Assembly (NCBI GenBank): GCA_047967505.1
Contig: CM106538.1
From: Dipteris shenzhenensis
Taxonomy: Eukaryota; Polypodiophyta; Polypodiopsida; Gleicheniales
DNA length: 64,000 nt
Direction: 5' to 3' (one strand)
The notes below the pieces were generated by a model that did no database searches, was not told where the DNA came from, and saw only the letters and a program-made list of their open reading frames with translations. Shown here one piece after another: positions 31,690 to 44,722 of the stretch. Both the position numbers and the translations under genes were made by a program. Within the stretch, counting starts at the first letter, position 1. Each line of letters opens with the position of its first letter.

Positions 31690-34600
31690 AAGCTCAAGTA
31701 GGGAGCATAACACCAAGTAGCCCTCTAAAGTATGTAAACTTATCTCTGCCCAATGACTTGGTAAAGATATCTGCAACCTGATCTTCAGTCTTCACATGTA
31801 TGAGATCAATCTTCTTTGATAACACCATCTCTCTGATGAAATGGTAGTGTACCTCAATATGCTTAGTTCTAGCATGATAAACTAGATTACTTGTCAACTG
31901 CACACTACTCATGTTATCACAATAAAATCTGACTGGTTTTTCCACATGCAGTCCCAAATCTTGCAAAAGCTTCTAAAGCCAAGAAATCTCACATGCAGCC
32001 GATGCTACACCTCTGTACTCTGCTTTTGTACTAGACAATGCCACTGTGGGTTGCTTTTTACTACTCCAACTCACCACTGCACTACCAAGGCTGAATGCAT
32101 AACCACTGGTGGGTCTCTTGTCATAGGCACATCCTGCCCAATCTGCATTTGTGTATCCAACCAGTTCTATATCCTTTCCATACTCATAAAAGAGTCTATA
32201 CTGATATGTTTCCTTGACATAGCGCATAATCATTCTCACTACATCCAAGTGCATAATCCTTCTCATTGCATCCAAGTGAGGCTTCCGTGGCTTCTGCATC
32301 AACTGACTAATGAGTCCCATAGCATATATTAAATCAGGCATGGTAATAGGTAGACAAATCAAGCTTCCAACCATCTGCCTATACATGGTAATGTCATCAA
32401 TCTCAACTCCATAATCAGCCATCATCTTCAAGTTTTGATCCAAGGGAATATCCATTGGTTTACAATCCTTCATGCCAAACCTCTCCAACATATTCAAGGC
32501 ATACTACCTCTGCATAAGCCAAATGCCATCAGATGTTCTCAACACCTCTATGCTAAGAAAGAACTTCAAGTCCCCTAGATCCTTCATATCAAACTCCATT
32601 TTCAGCTTGCTCTTAATTTCAGCAATGCCATCATCACTACCAGTCAGATCATCAACATAAATCACAATCACAACATATCTAGCAATTGTCTTCTTTGTCA
32701 ACAGTGAATGATCAGCCTTCCCAACTGCAAAACCAAGCTCCTGCAAGTATCTATTGATCCTTTCATTCCATGCTCTGGGTGCTTTGACATCCATTTGCTG
32801 TAATTTCCAGCCATTTGCAGAAGCCAACGCTATGATAGTTCTCACAGTTGCCATCTTGGCAATAGGGCTGAAAGTTTCCTCATAATCTAGCCCATACTGC
32901 TGTGCATACCCTTTGGCAACCAGCCTTGCTTTATACCTTTCCACTGATCCATTAGACTTGCATTTTACTTTGTAGACCCATTTGCAACCAATAGGATTCT
33001 TGCCTTTAGGCAACTCCACCAAATCCCAAGTCTGATTAGTAGCAAGAGCATCCATCTCCTCATCCATGGCATTTTACCAATGACCATGTTGCACAGCCTC
33101 ACCAAAGATAGTTGGCTCAGTATGTCCCATAACTTTTGTCATATATGCATAATGCCGAGTAGCATAACCACTATAAGTTAACCTGTTAACAGGATACCTG
33201 ACTCTCTGTGACCTTTTCACTAGAGTGCCTGACTCTCCTCGTTCATGAGGAGGTATGTACCTACTTCCCTTGACTCTAGGTGTAGACACAGATGGTATAC
33301 CCAGCTCACTATCCAAACTGTCACTACATGATGAGTCATAGCCACAATTTGATGGCCCAGGGACATCATTTTCAGCTTGCGAAGGCACCTCAACAACCTT
33401 GGCTTTCCCTTTATCTCTCCCCCTCACTAACATAGCAATATTAGTGGAATTGCGTAACCTGCTAGACCAAGGATTCACTGTAGTAGAACCAGTAGATGTA
33501 GGCCCAGATATGGATGTACTAATTTGCTGATTTTTATCATATGCATGACCTGCAGATGCATCATTTGGAACATCCACTTTTAGCTTGCCATACCAAGATT
33601 CTAGCTCATTAAAAACAACATCTTGACTCACCATAGTCTTCTTGGTCGATGGGTTGTAGCATTTGTAACCCTTCCGGTTCTGTGCATAGCCAATAAACAC
33701 ACATCTTTTAGTTTGGAATCCAACTTCTGTCTCTTTTCATCTGGTATATGCACATATGCCAAGCTGCCAAACACTTTTAAATGACTGACATTAGGCTTCT
33801 GTCGATACAATTTCTCATATGGTGTGAGCATATGAATGCCAGCAGTAGGAGTGCGATTCAGCACATACATTGCAATTGCAAGTGCTTCTGCTCAATAATA
33901 ATCACGTAAGTTCTTTTCATTCAACATGGCTCTACCATATGAACCAATCACCCCATTCTTATGTTCAGCCACTCCATTCTGCTGTGGTCTATGTAAAGAA
34001 TAAGGGAGAGAGATAGGAGACTCAAGTTCAGCTTTCTTCACAACACACAAAAGAGAGAGGACACAAGGTTGGAGGGTGAAGCCTTTCTTCACTTTTGCAC
34101 ACAACAACAATACAATAGAAGAGGGAAATACCCTATATGTCAAAACCTAGAATACATGGTTCATATGTGAACCCAAACCAAAAACATACGTGGTAGTCTA
34201 ACTACACCACGAGTACAACTAACATAGGCGGTGACATAAATGATAGTCATCCAGGAGATATATCAGGGGTAGAGCTTGATATCTCAACAGTCTATATGGG
34301 CATGTAAGCTCCCATCTAATCCCATGATAAGCCAAGAAGTCATCAAATTCATTTGACAGATATTCACCTCCATTATTTGATCTCAAGCATGTGATATATG
34401 ACCCAAACTCCTTTTCAACATGTTGCTTGAAATGCTTGAAGGCAAGCAAGACCTCATCCTTATCTTTTAAAGCTCCAAAGCATTATACTTAAACTTTGGT
34501 AGGCTAACAACAATGCCTTTATGCTGCATATTTTTCAGCTTCTAAATATTAATATGACCAATGCATTTGTGCCAAATTTCCAAATCAGAGACAACACTCG

Positions 34601-35960
34601 TACCATGGGTAAACATGGCAGCCTTTAGTTCCGGCATGCTTGCATCTAAAGTTCCCTTTTGCAATCAACTTGCAGCCATTACCAAACTCCTCAATGAAGC
34701 ATCCATCCTTATTAAACCGGACTTGCAAGTTCTGCTCAGCCATTTGTCCAACAAACAATAAGTTCTTGGTGATCGAAGGCACATGCAACACTTCACACAG
34801 CTTCTTGGTCTAACCATCATGCATCACCAGAGGCACAACACCCTTGTGTGTATCATCTCCTGTGCAAACATAACCATGCACACCAGGAGTCATCTCATCA
34901 AACCACTCTCTATGTGGTGTGATGTGATTAGATGCTCGTGAATCAATATACCACATATCATCCAAGCCACCATCAGTAGGCTTATGATACTGCACATGTG
35001 TCATAGCAAATAGCTGATCTGAGGATGTCTCATGCACATGACTAGAAGAGGCAAAATGGCCATGCTGATTTGCCTTTCCTCTTTGATTTGCTTACTTCTT
35101 GAAACAATCTCTGGCAATATGGCCAACCTTGCCACAGTAATGACATGTCTTATCACTATTAGGATTATGCTATTTGTTGCGGTTGTTGCCAAGTACCTCT
35201 CCCCCTACCTCTAAAGGCTCCACCTCCTCTCTGAGGTGACTGACTAGGGGTTTTAGGGATGTGCTTGCCATCACCTCTACCACATAATGAACCTTTGTGT
35301 CATCTACCATGGCCTCTCTAATCAGAGTAGAACACTGCATCACTATTCCTTGAGCTACCGCCATTGGTATTCAGCCCAAGCTTCATTTCCTCATGGCTCA
35401 AAAGAGCAACTAGCTCATTGAAATTCGGCATATTCTACCTCACAGAAATAGAAGTGTCAAATGACTTATATTCGGGACTAAGTCCATTCAGAATGACTAC
35501 AACCATGTCATCATCATCCATAGAAGTATCAATAGAAGCTAATTGATCAGCTATGGTTTTGATTTTAGTCACGTACTCCTGTATTGTTCTACCCCGCCTT
35601 AACATATTGTTGAACTTTTGCTTTAGCTGAATTTCCCTAGCACTTGTAGTTGTGCCATAATATCTTGTCAAGATATCCCATGCATTCTTGGGAGACTTGC
35701 AGTTCAGAATTTGCATAACCATGGCATCTGAAATAGATATTGAAAACCAATGAAGTACCCTCCATGCTCTTTCCAACCAAGCTTTATGATTCTTAACTTG
35801 TTTTGCAGTAGCATTTCTTTCTAGCAAATTAGGCTCTTTCTCATCATCTGTAACCAAATCCCAATATCCTTTTCCAGTCAGGAAATTTTCCATCTGAAAC
35901 TTCCAAATGGCATAATTATTTTGATCCAACTTCTCTCCAACGATCTATGTAACATTGTCA
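31690..35960 (-). pseudogene. Copia-3 gag-pol (minus), broken, with internal RT deletion and a nested solo LTR
   Basis: Reading leftward: gag KLDQNNYAIWKFQMENF from about 35935, preceded by an in-frame TAG; zinc knuckle CHYCGKVGHIARDC (about 35100-35145); protease WYIDSRASNHIT near 34940, where catalytic D-S-G is D-S-R; integrase pieces at 34790-34219 and 33990-33630, with QQNGVAEHKN split by the solo LTR at 33992-34289; linker 33700-33074; RT from KWVYKVKCKSNGSVERYKA (about 32975). RT jumps from QQMDVK directly to APRAWNERIN near 32785, losing about 55-60 residues. It continues with VIYVDDLTG, a 30-base duplication near 32240-32275, RNase H SSTKAEYRGVAS, and the end DIFTKSLGRDKFTYFRGLLGV at about 31710. 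It is not functional. Confidence 0.92.
33992..34289 (-). mobile_element. Solo LTR of the Copia-1 family nested in Copia-3
   Basis: It is 298 bp long, the same length as the Copia-1 LTRs, in minus orientation (TGTTGAGATATCAAGC to TTATTCTTTACA). It is flanked by a perfect 5-bp duplication GTCTA at 33987-33991 and 34290-34294. There is no internal region, so it is the product of LTR-LTR recombination. It interrupts the Copia-3 integrase core. Confidence 0.95.
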
Positions 35961-37137
35961 CTACCACTAGCATTAGCGATAGTTTCCAACAGCAGATTTT
36001 TGCAACTTTTTGCTATTTTGCACAGTCAATAACTTTTGCACGTTACCTCAGATGCAAAACTATAAACTAAAAAATTGTAGCCAATCCACAGGTCTACAAC
36101 TTTCCAGTTTAGTGTAGGTCCAAATCCTATAAGGTTTCACTGTTATTTGCTGCTAAAGACAGCAGTCTGGAAACTTCCAGTTACTAGTTCAATGGATCAA
36201 CCGGACTCAAAATGCCACTTTGCTACTATCATTGGCAAGGCATAGCATCTCTCAAGCTACTTGACATTAACATCCAACCACTGGGCATCCAAATACCATC
36301 ACATATATTCATGAACATTGCAATATCATGCCTGCAACTGCATTTGACAATTTGACACTGAGTTGTAAACTGAGACTTTTTCTAATTTTCCCAAGCTCGT
36401 AACTTTTAATAATAAATCCAAATGAACTTGCTTCTAAAAGCAAAGTCGGAGCTTGTATACTTGCCTCCAACTTGTCAGTTCAGACTAGTATCCAAATCCA
36501 CACAGTTTGAGAAATAAACACTCCGAAAAATGATAATTTGATCACTTTTGAACAAAAAAACAGCAGTAGCACTTTTTGTGTTTGAACACGGGAGTCCTGG
36601 TAGCTCACAGAGAGACTAAGACTCCACAAAAATGATGTATGAGGATGTAGCAAACCTTTGGGGTGTTGATAGGAGATGTAGGAGAGTTTCTTCAAGCCAC
36701 AAACAACCTCCAGCAGAGAGCTAGACGATGAGGTTTGGAGAGACATTTCACAAACAACCTCTAGAGAGCTAGGCGATGAGGTTTGGAGAGACGTTTTTGC
36801 TTCTTATTGCTGTATATACCTCTTGCTTGGCTCAAATCAAGTAGTAATTGTCCAAAAAAAGAGATCAGCTCCATTCTATCATACCCAAACAGTAAAAACG
36901 AGTTGTGTTTTGTCAAAATACATCTCCCAATAGCAACCTATGGGTAATAGCGATCTCCCCTTAGCAAGAAGACATCAATTGGACAGCTCCCAAGCCAAAC
37001 AGATTGGCTTGAAGCTGGAAATTGCTACTTCGGTCTAAAAAACGAGATCTCTTCTCATCATTTCGAAGCTTCAGAGTAGGAGAAGCACTCCCGCAAGCTT
37101 CCACAAGCACTGGGCAACCAGAAGGCAAGGAACGGCA
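35961..37137 (-). mobile_element. Copia-3 untranslated leader
   Basis: Non-coding stretch between primer site and gag. It contains a tandem duplication of about 50 bases, 36698-36748 and 36749-36796, each with 'gatgaggtttggagagac'. No other structure is evident. Confidence 0.7.
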
Positions 37138-37149
37138 GCTCTGATACCA
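37138..37149 (-). promoter_or_regulatory. Primer binding site of Copia-3
   Basis: The minus strand reads TGGTATCAGAGC, an exact initiator tRNA-Met site, directly after the 5' LTR. Confidence 0.9.
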
Positions 37150-37368
37150 TATTAAGAAAAACAAGAAGAGAGATATAGGAAGCAACCAGGAGGGAGCAAT
37201 AGTCTCCTCCACAATTAGCTCATATTCACCCCACACAATACAATTGAACACTACTAAGGACACACACATACATAGTAGATAAGAACTAACTACGGTTGAG
37301 TCAGTGTGACTCACCTTATTCACCTACTCACACAATAGGAACAATAACAGAGAGCTTGATTCCCAACA
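37150..37368 (-). mobile_element. 5' LTR of Copia-3 (219 bp, minus)
   Basis: Partner of 31462-31680. It lies between the primer site at 37149 and the resuming C-rich tract of G1 at 37374. Confidence 0.9.
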
Positions 37369-37882
37369 CACACCCCCTTCCACTACCACCCCCTTCTTCC
37401 CCCCCCTCCACCACCCCCCTCCATCTCCTAGAGAAACATCATGCTATGGGGCATTTTTTCAGCCCATTGCACACCATTTTGGCATCCCTAGCACTCGCTC
37501 ATTCGTGCCCCCATGTGGGCGATGTTTCACACTAATTCGCTCATATCTTTACATCGTGACCTCCGATTGATGATCCGTCTGCACCGATACATTTCCCTAC
37601 ACACGTGGGACAATATTAGGCACATTATAAACATGACCGTACCTACAACACTAACACCACTCTAACCCTCCAAACAAAACATCAACACCCGCACTTGCGG
37701 GCAAAGACACCCTTTGCAACTCTCACCTAATCTACATGCAGCTACGCTCCAGCTAACGCCTCCAACTTTAATGCTTGCCAAATCTGCATATAACTCTGCT
37801 GCAACCACCGCCTCTGACAATCCTCTACTGTGAATCCCCTCTTGAAATTCAAGAAATCCCTTTAACTCCTCCATGCCACAAC

Positions 37883-38686
37883 ATGGCTGGATGCCATCAC
37901 AATGATGATGGGGATATTGACCTCGATGCAGAGGTTGACAATTTCTTTAATCACAAAAATAATAACAATCAAGGCAGGTGCCCCTTGGGAAAACTGGAAC
38001 TTCCCAAATATAATGGTAGGGGAGATCCAACCCGATTCCTCCAGCATTTTGATGCCGCATGCCGAGCAGATCAATCCCATGAAACCAAGGTGGCTTGGTT
38101 TCCCATGGCCTTAACTGATGAAGCGTCTGAATGGTACCTAGACCTTCTAGTGGAAGAGCGAGCCATATGGGACCTACTTCAAACATAATTCAAAAGGCGC
38201 TTTCAAATGGAGAGGCTACAAGATGATCCCGCTCTCCAACTAAGCAAGATCGAACAAGGCCGTCGAGAAGATGTATGCACGTACCTGGGTAAGATGAAAA
38301 GATTAATCGCCAAATGTGAACCATGCCCCGATGCAAAGTACCTCACGGCCTAATTTATTGCCGGACTAAGAAACAAAATCTGAAAGGATATGAAAAAGAT
38401 TAGCAGCCATGAAATGTTTAGTGCTGCTCATGTGGTAGCCATTGACATCGAGGATGTCATGACCAACTCTGACACTAGCAATGATGATGGCAGATAAAAT
38501 GCACGAGATAAGCGCTCTAAAAAGGACAAATTCAAGTCCACTGTCGAAACATCAAATGAAGATCGCCTAAAGGCCATGGCCATGAAGCTGAAAGAAGACA
38601 TGATGCAAGTCATGGAACAAAAGCTTTAGTTGTCTCAGCTGCCAACTTAGACTTATCCACGGCGAGAAAATGTCTGATGTCCACAC
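37883..38686 (+). pseudogene. G1 gag, first part (capsid region)
   Basis: ATG at 37883 opens MAGCHHNDDGDIDLDAEVDN. The gypsy Retrotrans_gag region follows: KLELPKYNGRGDPTRFLQHF, then AWFPMALTDEASEWY and WDLLQT (about 37990-38185). A TAA stop lies at 38186; the same frame continues with FKRRFQMERLQ, KIEQGRREDVCTYLGKMK and further stops (near 38352, 38379 and 38496). Most stops look like single C-to-T changes. The frame is cut at 38686 by Copia-1 within a zinc knuckle and resumes at 43987. Gag would form the virus-like particle. This copy is not translatable. Confidence 0.85.
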
Positions 38687-38984
38687 TGTTGAGATATCAA
38701 GCTCTACCCCCGATATATCTCCTGGATGACTATCATTTATGTCACCGCCTATGTTAGTTGTACTCGTGGTGTAGTTAGACTACCACGTATGTTTTTTGGT
38801 TTGGGTTCACATATGAACCACGTATTCTAGGGTTTGACATATAGGGTATTTCCCTCTTCTATTGTATTATTGTTGTGTGCAAAAGTGAAGAAGGCTTCAC
38901 CCTCCAACCTTGTGTCCTCTCTCTTTTGTGTGTTGTGAAGAAAGCTGAACTTGAGTCTCCTATCTCTCTCCCTTATTCTTTACA
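38687..38984 (+). mobile_element. 5' LTR of Copia-1 (298 bp)
   Basis: It starts TGTTGAGATATC and ends ATTCTTTACA. By eye it differs from the 3' LTR at only 4 of 298 positions (1.3%). A perfect target duplication CACAC lies at 38682-38686 and 43982-43986. This is the youngest full-length element in the window. Confidence 0.96.
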
Positions 38985-38996
38985 TGGTATCAGAGC
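38985..38996 (+). promoter_or_regulatory. Primer binding site of Copia-1
   Basis: TGGTATCAGAGC, an exact initiator tRNA-Met primer site, immediately after the 5' LTR. Confidence 0.93.
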
Positions 38997-39374
38997 CTTG
39001 TTCGTGGTAAGGAGCTCAAGAAAGCAAGCCAAGTTTGTGGTGTCCTGGTAAGAGGACCAATGTTGCTTTCCTATTTCGAGTTTGGGAGCAAATCTCTGCA
39101 GGTAGCACAGCCAAAAGTACAGGAGTGCACTGTTTCAGATTGAGAGGCCCTTCGCGGTGTGGCGAGAGCGCAGTATATGCTGCGGGAGTTGCAGATTCAT
39201 GCCTATTGCCTGTTGATGCAAAATCGTCACTAGGAAGTGACTATGTGGTGAAATACCACTTTCGTCAGTGTTGCAGATCTGCCCTTGTGAGGTTTTTTGC
39301 AGAAGTTTTGCTATTTGCCCTTGTGAGGCATTTGCTGTGTTTACAGGTTGCTGTTGCAATTCGTGATTTGTAAA

Positions 39375-42300
39375 ATGTCTGAGAATCTGTCTACCATTGT
39401 CAGTGAGAAGCTTGACAAGAACAACTTCCAAGCATGGAAGTTCAGGATGACAAACTTCCTTATGGGAAAGGGAGTTTGGGAGTACATCAGTGGTGAAACT
39501 GCAGAACCAGGGTGCTGCTCCCACTCCTGCTGAATTGAAGGCCTTTAAAGAATGGCATGAAAAAGCCAGAAAATGCCTGTATTGGCTGTCTGTTAGCATT
39601 TCAGATTCTATGATTGTGCATATACAGGATGTAGAGACGCCTAAGGAGGCATGGGATACATTGGTGAAGCTGTATAGCACAAATACCAAAGCACGAAAGA
39701 TGCAGCTAAAGCAGGAGTTGCACAATGTGCAAAGGAAAAATCTGAATATAAATGAGTATTTCTTGAAGGTGAAAGGCCTTGCAGATTCTCTTGCCTCCAT
39801 TGGAGCACCTGTTGATGATGAGGACTTAGTGTTCGTGACCTTGAATGGTCTTGGGAAAGATTATGCACAGTTTCGGACATCCATTGGAGTCCGTGAAACA
39901 TTTCCTGATTTTCAGGAACTTATTGCTCTCTTGCTGAGTGAAGAGCAAAGGAATGGTGGTTCAACCACCTCAACTTCTCAAGAGACTGCTTTCTACTCGA
40001 ATACAGGTAGAGGCAGGGGTAGAGGAAGAGGCCGTTTTGGTGGCCGTGTAGGAAATCAGAACCAACAGCAACAACAGGAAAACCAGTCCTATGGAGGAGG
40101 ACGTGGTAGTTCTAGAGGCAGGGGGAGCCAAAGAGGCCGTGGTTCATGGCAAAGGAACCAGCAAGTAAATAGCAGCACAGAATGCTATTATTGTGGAAAG
40201 CCTGGACACAAGGAGAATACATGCTATAAAAAGCAGAATGACATCAAAAGTGGGAAGTTACAGCAAAGCAACTATGCATCATCAAGTGGGCATGGTGACG
40301 ACAGAAATGAGCACCTTTTTGTGATGCAGCATATGGTTAACTCTATGTCAGGAGATGCTGTAGCTTGCAATGATGTTTGGTATGTTGATTCAGGTGCCTC
40401 TAACCACATGACCAGTCATGGTGAGTGGTTTCATGATGTTAGAAATTTGGATAAGCCAGGTTATGTTGAAACAGGTGATGATACTGCGCACCCAATTACG
40501 CAGGTTGGTAAAGTGCCATTGGCTATGCAGGATGGCAAAACGAAGTACTTGGCAGATGTACTTCATGTTCCAAAAATCACTAAGAACCTGGTTTCAGTTG
40601 GCCAGATGGTTGAGCAAGGTCTGCAGGTTAGATTTAATCCTGATGGATGCTTTGTTGAGGACTTGAAAAATAAGTGCCGCTTGGTTGCGAAAGGCAACAA
40701 AAATGGCAGAATGTTCACCTTGGATGTTGATATGCCTGACGTAAAAGCTGCTATGTTTGCGCATGGGAGAGGTGTCATTGCAGATATTGAGATATGGCAC
40801 AAGCGCATTGGGCACGTGAATATACAAAGGCTGAAATCAATGCAAACGAAAAACATTGTTGCAGGTTTGCCTAAATTCAGAGTTGAGGGAATGCAAAAGG
40901 TATGTGAAGCATGCCAAATGGGTAAGCAAGCCAGACATGCATTTCCCAAAAATGCTAAGGTGAGCAGAAGACCTTTGGAAGTGATCCATTCAGATGTTTG
41001 GACAACCAAAACTGCTTCTATTGGTGGATGCCATTATTATGTGACGTTTATTGATGACTACACTAGGAAGGTGTGGATTTATTTTATGAAGCACAAAAGT
41101 GAAGTGTTCAGCCATTTCAAGGCTTTTAAGGCCATGGTTGAAAAAGAGAAAGGTGTGCATATTAAAGTGCTAAGATCTGATGGAGGGGGAGAGTACTTTT
41201 CAGAAGAATTTTGTGAATATCTGAAAGAACAGGGAATTCAAAGGAAGTACTCATGCAGGTCAACCCTTCAGCAGAATGGGGTTGCAGAAAGGAAGAACAT
41301 GCATATTGCAGAAGTAGGACGGGCGATCCTAAATGAGAAAAACATGCCTGATTATTTTTGGGCTGAAGCAGTAGCAACTGCAGTTTATATTATGAACAGA
41401 ACCCCCACTGCAGCTGTCCATGGCATGACGCCTGAAGAAATGTATACAGGCCAAAAACCAGATATTTCTCACTTAAAGGTATTTGGTTGCATAGCTTATG
41501 TTCATGTCCCTCTGATGAGAAGAGAACAAAGCTGGATCCAAAGGCAGAAAAATGCATCTTTATTGGATATGCTCTGCACCAGAAAGGGTATCGCTGTTAT
41601 AACCCTTCCACCCACAAAATGCAAGTGAGCAGAGATGTTGTTTTTGATGAAATGAGCAGCTGGTATGCACCAACTGTTATGGTAGGAGATGCAGATGCAG
41701 GAAATGGGAATGCTGCAATAAATGCAGAGCAGCAATCTCAAGCCTTGAGTGGACCCAGAGAGTCCTCTACTAGTGGATCTAATGCATGGACAGGGAGATT
41801 GAGATCTAGTGAATCGTCACATGGCAGCCCTGATAGTGTTGTGTAGGTATCACATAAGGGAAAAGAAAAAGTAGACAATGCTCCAGTGTTTGATGTGTCT
41901 GCTGGTAGCTCTCATGTTGATGGAGAGTCAAGCGGCTCTGAAATGAGCCTTGATGAGGAACTTGGGATTCCTTCTGTTATTACACCTGGTGCAAGGAAAA
42001 GCAGGCATGATTTAAAGACTCCTGCAACTGATCCAGTTGTACGGAGGTCCACTCGTATTAAGTATCCAGTTGATAGGCTGAGATATGATGGGTATACAGC
42101 ACATCACTATGCTTATATGGTCAAGGTTCTAGAGGAGCCAGAGCCCACATGTTTTGAGGATGCAGCAGGGCATAAAAATTGGGAAGCAGCTATGGATGAA
42201 GAGATGGCTGCCTTGGATGCAAACCACACTTGGGATTTGATGCCTTTGCCTCATGATAAGAAGGCTATTGGCTGCAAGTGGGTTTACAAAGTAAAGCACA

Positions 42301-43726
42301 ATGCTGATGGGTCTGTTAGCAGGTACAAGGCAAGATTGGTTGCCAAAGGTTTTGCGCAGACATATGGAATTGACTATGAGGAAACTTTCAGCCCAGTTGC
42401 AAGGATGGCAACCATAAGAGCAGTAATTGCTATGGCTGCTCCAAAGGGATGGTCTTTGCATCAGATGGATGTGAAAAATGCCTTCTTGCATGGTGATTTG
42501 CAGGAAGAGGTTTATATGATGCAGCCAGAAGGTTATGAGGATAATTCACACCCCGATTTTGTATGCAGGTTGCGCAAAGCCTTGTATGGCTTAAAACAGG
42601 CGCCGAGGGCATGGTCAGACAAGATAGGGCAATATCTTGTCACTATTGGATTTCAGATTTCCAATTCAGATTTTTCACTTTATATGAAAAGGACAAACAG
42701 AGGGATTGTGCTTGTAGTCATCTATGTTGATGACTTGATTATTACAGGTGATAGTGATGCAGACATTAATGAAGTGAAGTTGCTGTTGAAGCAGAAATTT
42801 GAGATGAAGGATTTGGGAGAGCTGCGTTACTTCTTGGGCATTGAGGTTATTAGATCCCCGAGTGGGATATGGCTGTTGCAAAGGCAATACAGTTTGGACA
42901 TGCTGTCCAAATATGGGATGACAGGCTGTAAGCCTATCTCTATTTCATTGGAGCAGAATGTGAAGCTCAATGCAGAGACAGGTGAGCTTCTTGAAGATAT
43001 TACTATGTACAGGCGCATAGTAGGTAGCTTGATTTACATGACTATAACCAGACCAGATTTGAGCTATGCTATGGGGCTAGTGAGTCAATTTATGCAGGCA
43101 CCGAGGAAGCCACATTTGGATGCGGCTAGGCGCATACTGCGGTATGTGAAGTCCACATTGCATTATGGACTGTTTTATGAAGCTGGGTGTGCATTAAAGG
43201 TACATGGTTACACAGATGCTGACTGGGCTAGTAGTGTCTCAGACAGGAGATCTACTAGTGGTTTTATGTTTACCCTTGGGAGTGGTGCCATCAGTTGGAG
43301 CAGCAAGAAGCAGCCAACAGTTGCCTTGTCGAGCACAGAGGCTGAGTACAGGGGTGCAGCAATGGCTGCATGTGAGGTAGCTTGGTTACGGAAGCTACTT
43401 GCAGATATGGGACAGACAATTCATGCAGCAGTTGTCATTCATTGTGACAACATTAGCAGCATCATGCTTGCTAATAACCCAGTTTATCATGCTAGAACGA
43501 AGCACATTGAGGTGCATTATCACTTTTGAGAGAGAAGGTTCTAGCTGGTGAGATTGATCTTGTCTATGTCAGCACTGAGGAGCAGGTGGCTGATATTTTT
43601 ACGAAGGCATTGGGTACCGAGAAGCTTCGCAGATTTAGGAGCTTGCTTGGTGTACGTGAGATGGATTTGAGCTTGAGGGGGAGTGTTGAGATATCAAGCT
43701 CTACCGCCGATATATCTCCTGGATGA
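39375..43726 (+). pseudogene. Copia-1 gag-pol polyprotein, nearly complete with four breaks
   Basis: ATG 39375 opens MSENLSTIVSEKLDKNNF. Domains in order: UBN2-type gag (39390-39960), an Arg/Gly-rich RNA-binding part, zinc knuckle CYYCGKPGHKENTC (about 40180-40225), protease WYVDSGASNHMT (Asp at about 40387), pre-integrase IWHKRIGH and CEACQMGKQ, integrase core with IHSDVW, FIDDYTRKVW and SDGGGEYF (about 40985-41200), RT KWVYKVKHNADGS to YVDD at 42723-42734, RNase H GYTDADWAS and SSTEAEYRG, and the tail DIFTKALGTEKLRRF. Breaks are a frameshift near 39505, a frameshift near 41510, TAG at 41844-41846 (probably from CAG) and a one-base loss near 43525. Catalytic residues are intact. The copy itself is disabled but could act on other copies' proteins. 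Confidence 0.95.
43669..43683 (+). promoter_or_regulatory. Polypurine tract of Copia-1
   Basis: GCTTGAGGGGGAG just before the 3' LTR is the plus-strand primer for reverse transcription. The same sequence precedes the 3' LTRs of Copia-2, Copia-3 and Copia-5. Confidence 0.85.
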
Positions 43727-43981
43727 CTATCATTTATGTCACCGCCTATGTTAGTTGTACTCGTGGTGTAGTTAGACTACCATGTATGTTTTTTGGTTTG
43801 GGTTCACATATGAACCACGTATTCTAGGGTTTGACATATAGGGTATTTCCCTCTTCTATTGTATTATTGTTGTGTGCAAAAAAGAAGAAGGCTTCACCCT
43901 CCAACCTTGTGTCCTCTCTCTTTTGTGTGTTGTGAAGAAAGCTGAACTTGAGTCTCCTATCTCTCTCCCTTATTCTTTACA
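43684..43981 (+). mobile_element. 3' LTR of Copia-1 (298 bp)
   Basis: Partner of 38687-38984. It ends TTCTTTACA, followed by the target duplication CACAC (43982-43986), after which G1 gag resumes in frame. Confidence 0.96.
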
Positions 43982-43986
43982 CACAC

Positions 43987-44722
43987 TGCATGGCCAATCA
44001 TACAGCAAATGAGTGCCCAATCCTAAGAGCTAGGATCACTTCACAATCAAATCCACCATCAAGGTCGTGGTGCCATATCTGCATCATCAGCGGCCATGAT
44101 GAAAACAGTTGCATCTTCAACATGCGCAACAACCCTGCCTCGATCTCAACAATACCAACCGGCACCACCCATGCTAGTGTACATGCAACTGGCACTTGCA
44201 CAAGTGCCCCTAGCTCCGAGGCTAAATCCTATTCCCATTCCGACACAAGTCCCACAACTACTCAGGAATCCAAATCCGCGACCATATCCAAGAGCACCAA
44301 ATCTAGCTCCTCAGGTAGTTCCAATACATCAACTGCTGATGCAAGTTGAGGAAGTAGACTCACCATTCGAGTATGAAGCAGAGTACCTAGTGTACTATGT
44401 AGAAGGTGCAGAGGGTCTAATACCAGTTTATGAAAATCAAGTACGTCCCAACACATATCGAGCACCAATCAAGTGCTACGATTGTGGAGAAAATCATCGA
44501 ATCGTAGAGTGCCCTCATCGTGATAGCCCCACTACTTTCCAACCACTCTGCAAAGATTGTGGCATAGGACATGCCTGTATGGATTTTCCCATGAAAAATA
44601 AGGTCCCACAACAGACAGAGATTAAGCATCACGTCTCAATCGGCATCATTGGGGTGGACCATCAAAGTCTGGGTCCAACTAGTGTAATATCACAACTTGT
44701 GAATGTGATTACATGCCAATAG
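43987..44722 (+). pseudogene. G1 gag, second part with zinc knuckles
   Basis: Resumes within the interrupted knuckle (..CMANHTANEC). Three more Cys/His motifs follow: CHICIISGHDENSC (C-X2-C-X4-H-X4-C, about 44080-44120), CYDCGENHRIVEC (X3 spacing, about 44475-44515) and CKDCGIGHAC (about 44550-44580). A Pro/Gln-rich spacer and an acidic patch (FEYEAEYLVYY) lie between. A frameshift near 44125 moves the reading frame. Stops at about 44720. Confidence 0.8.
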
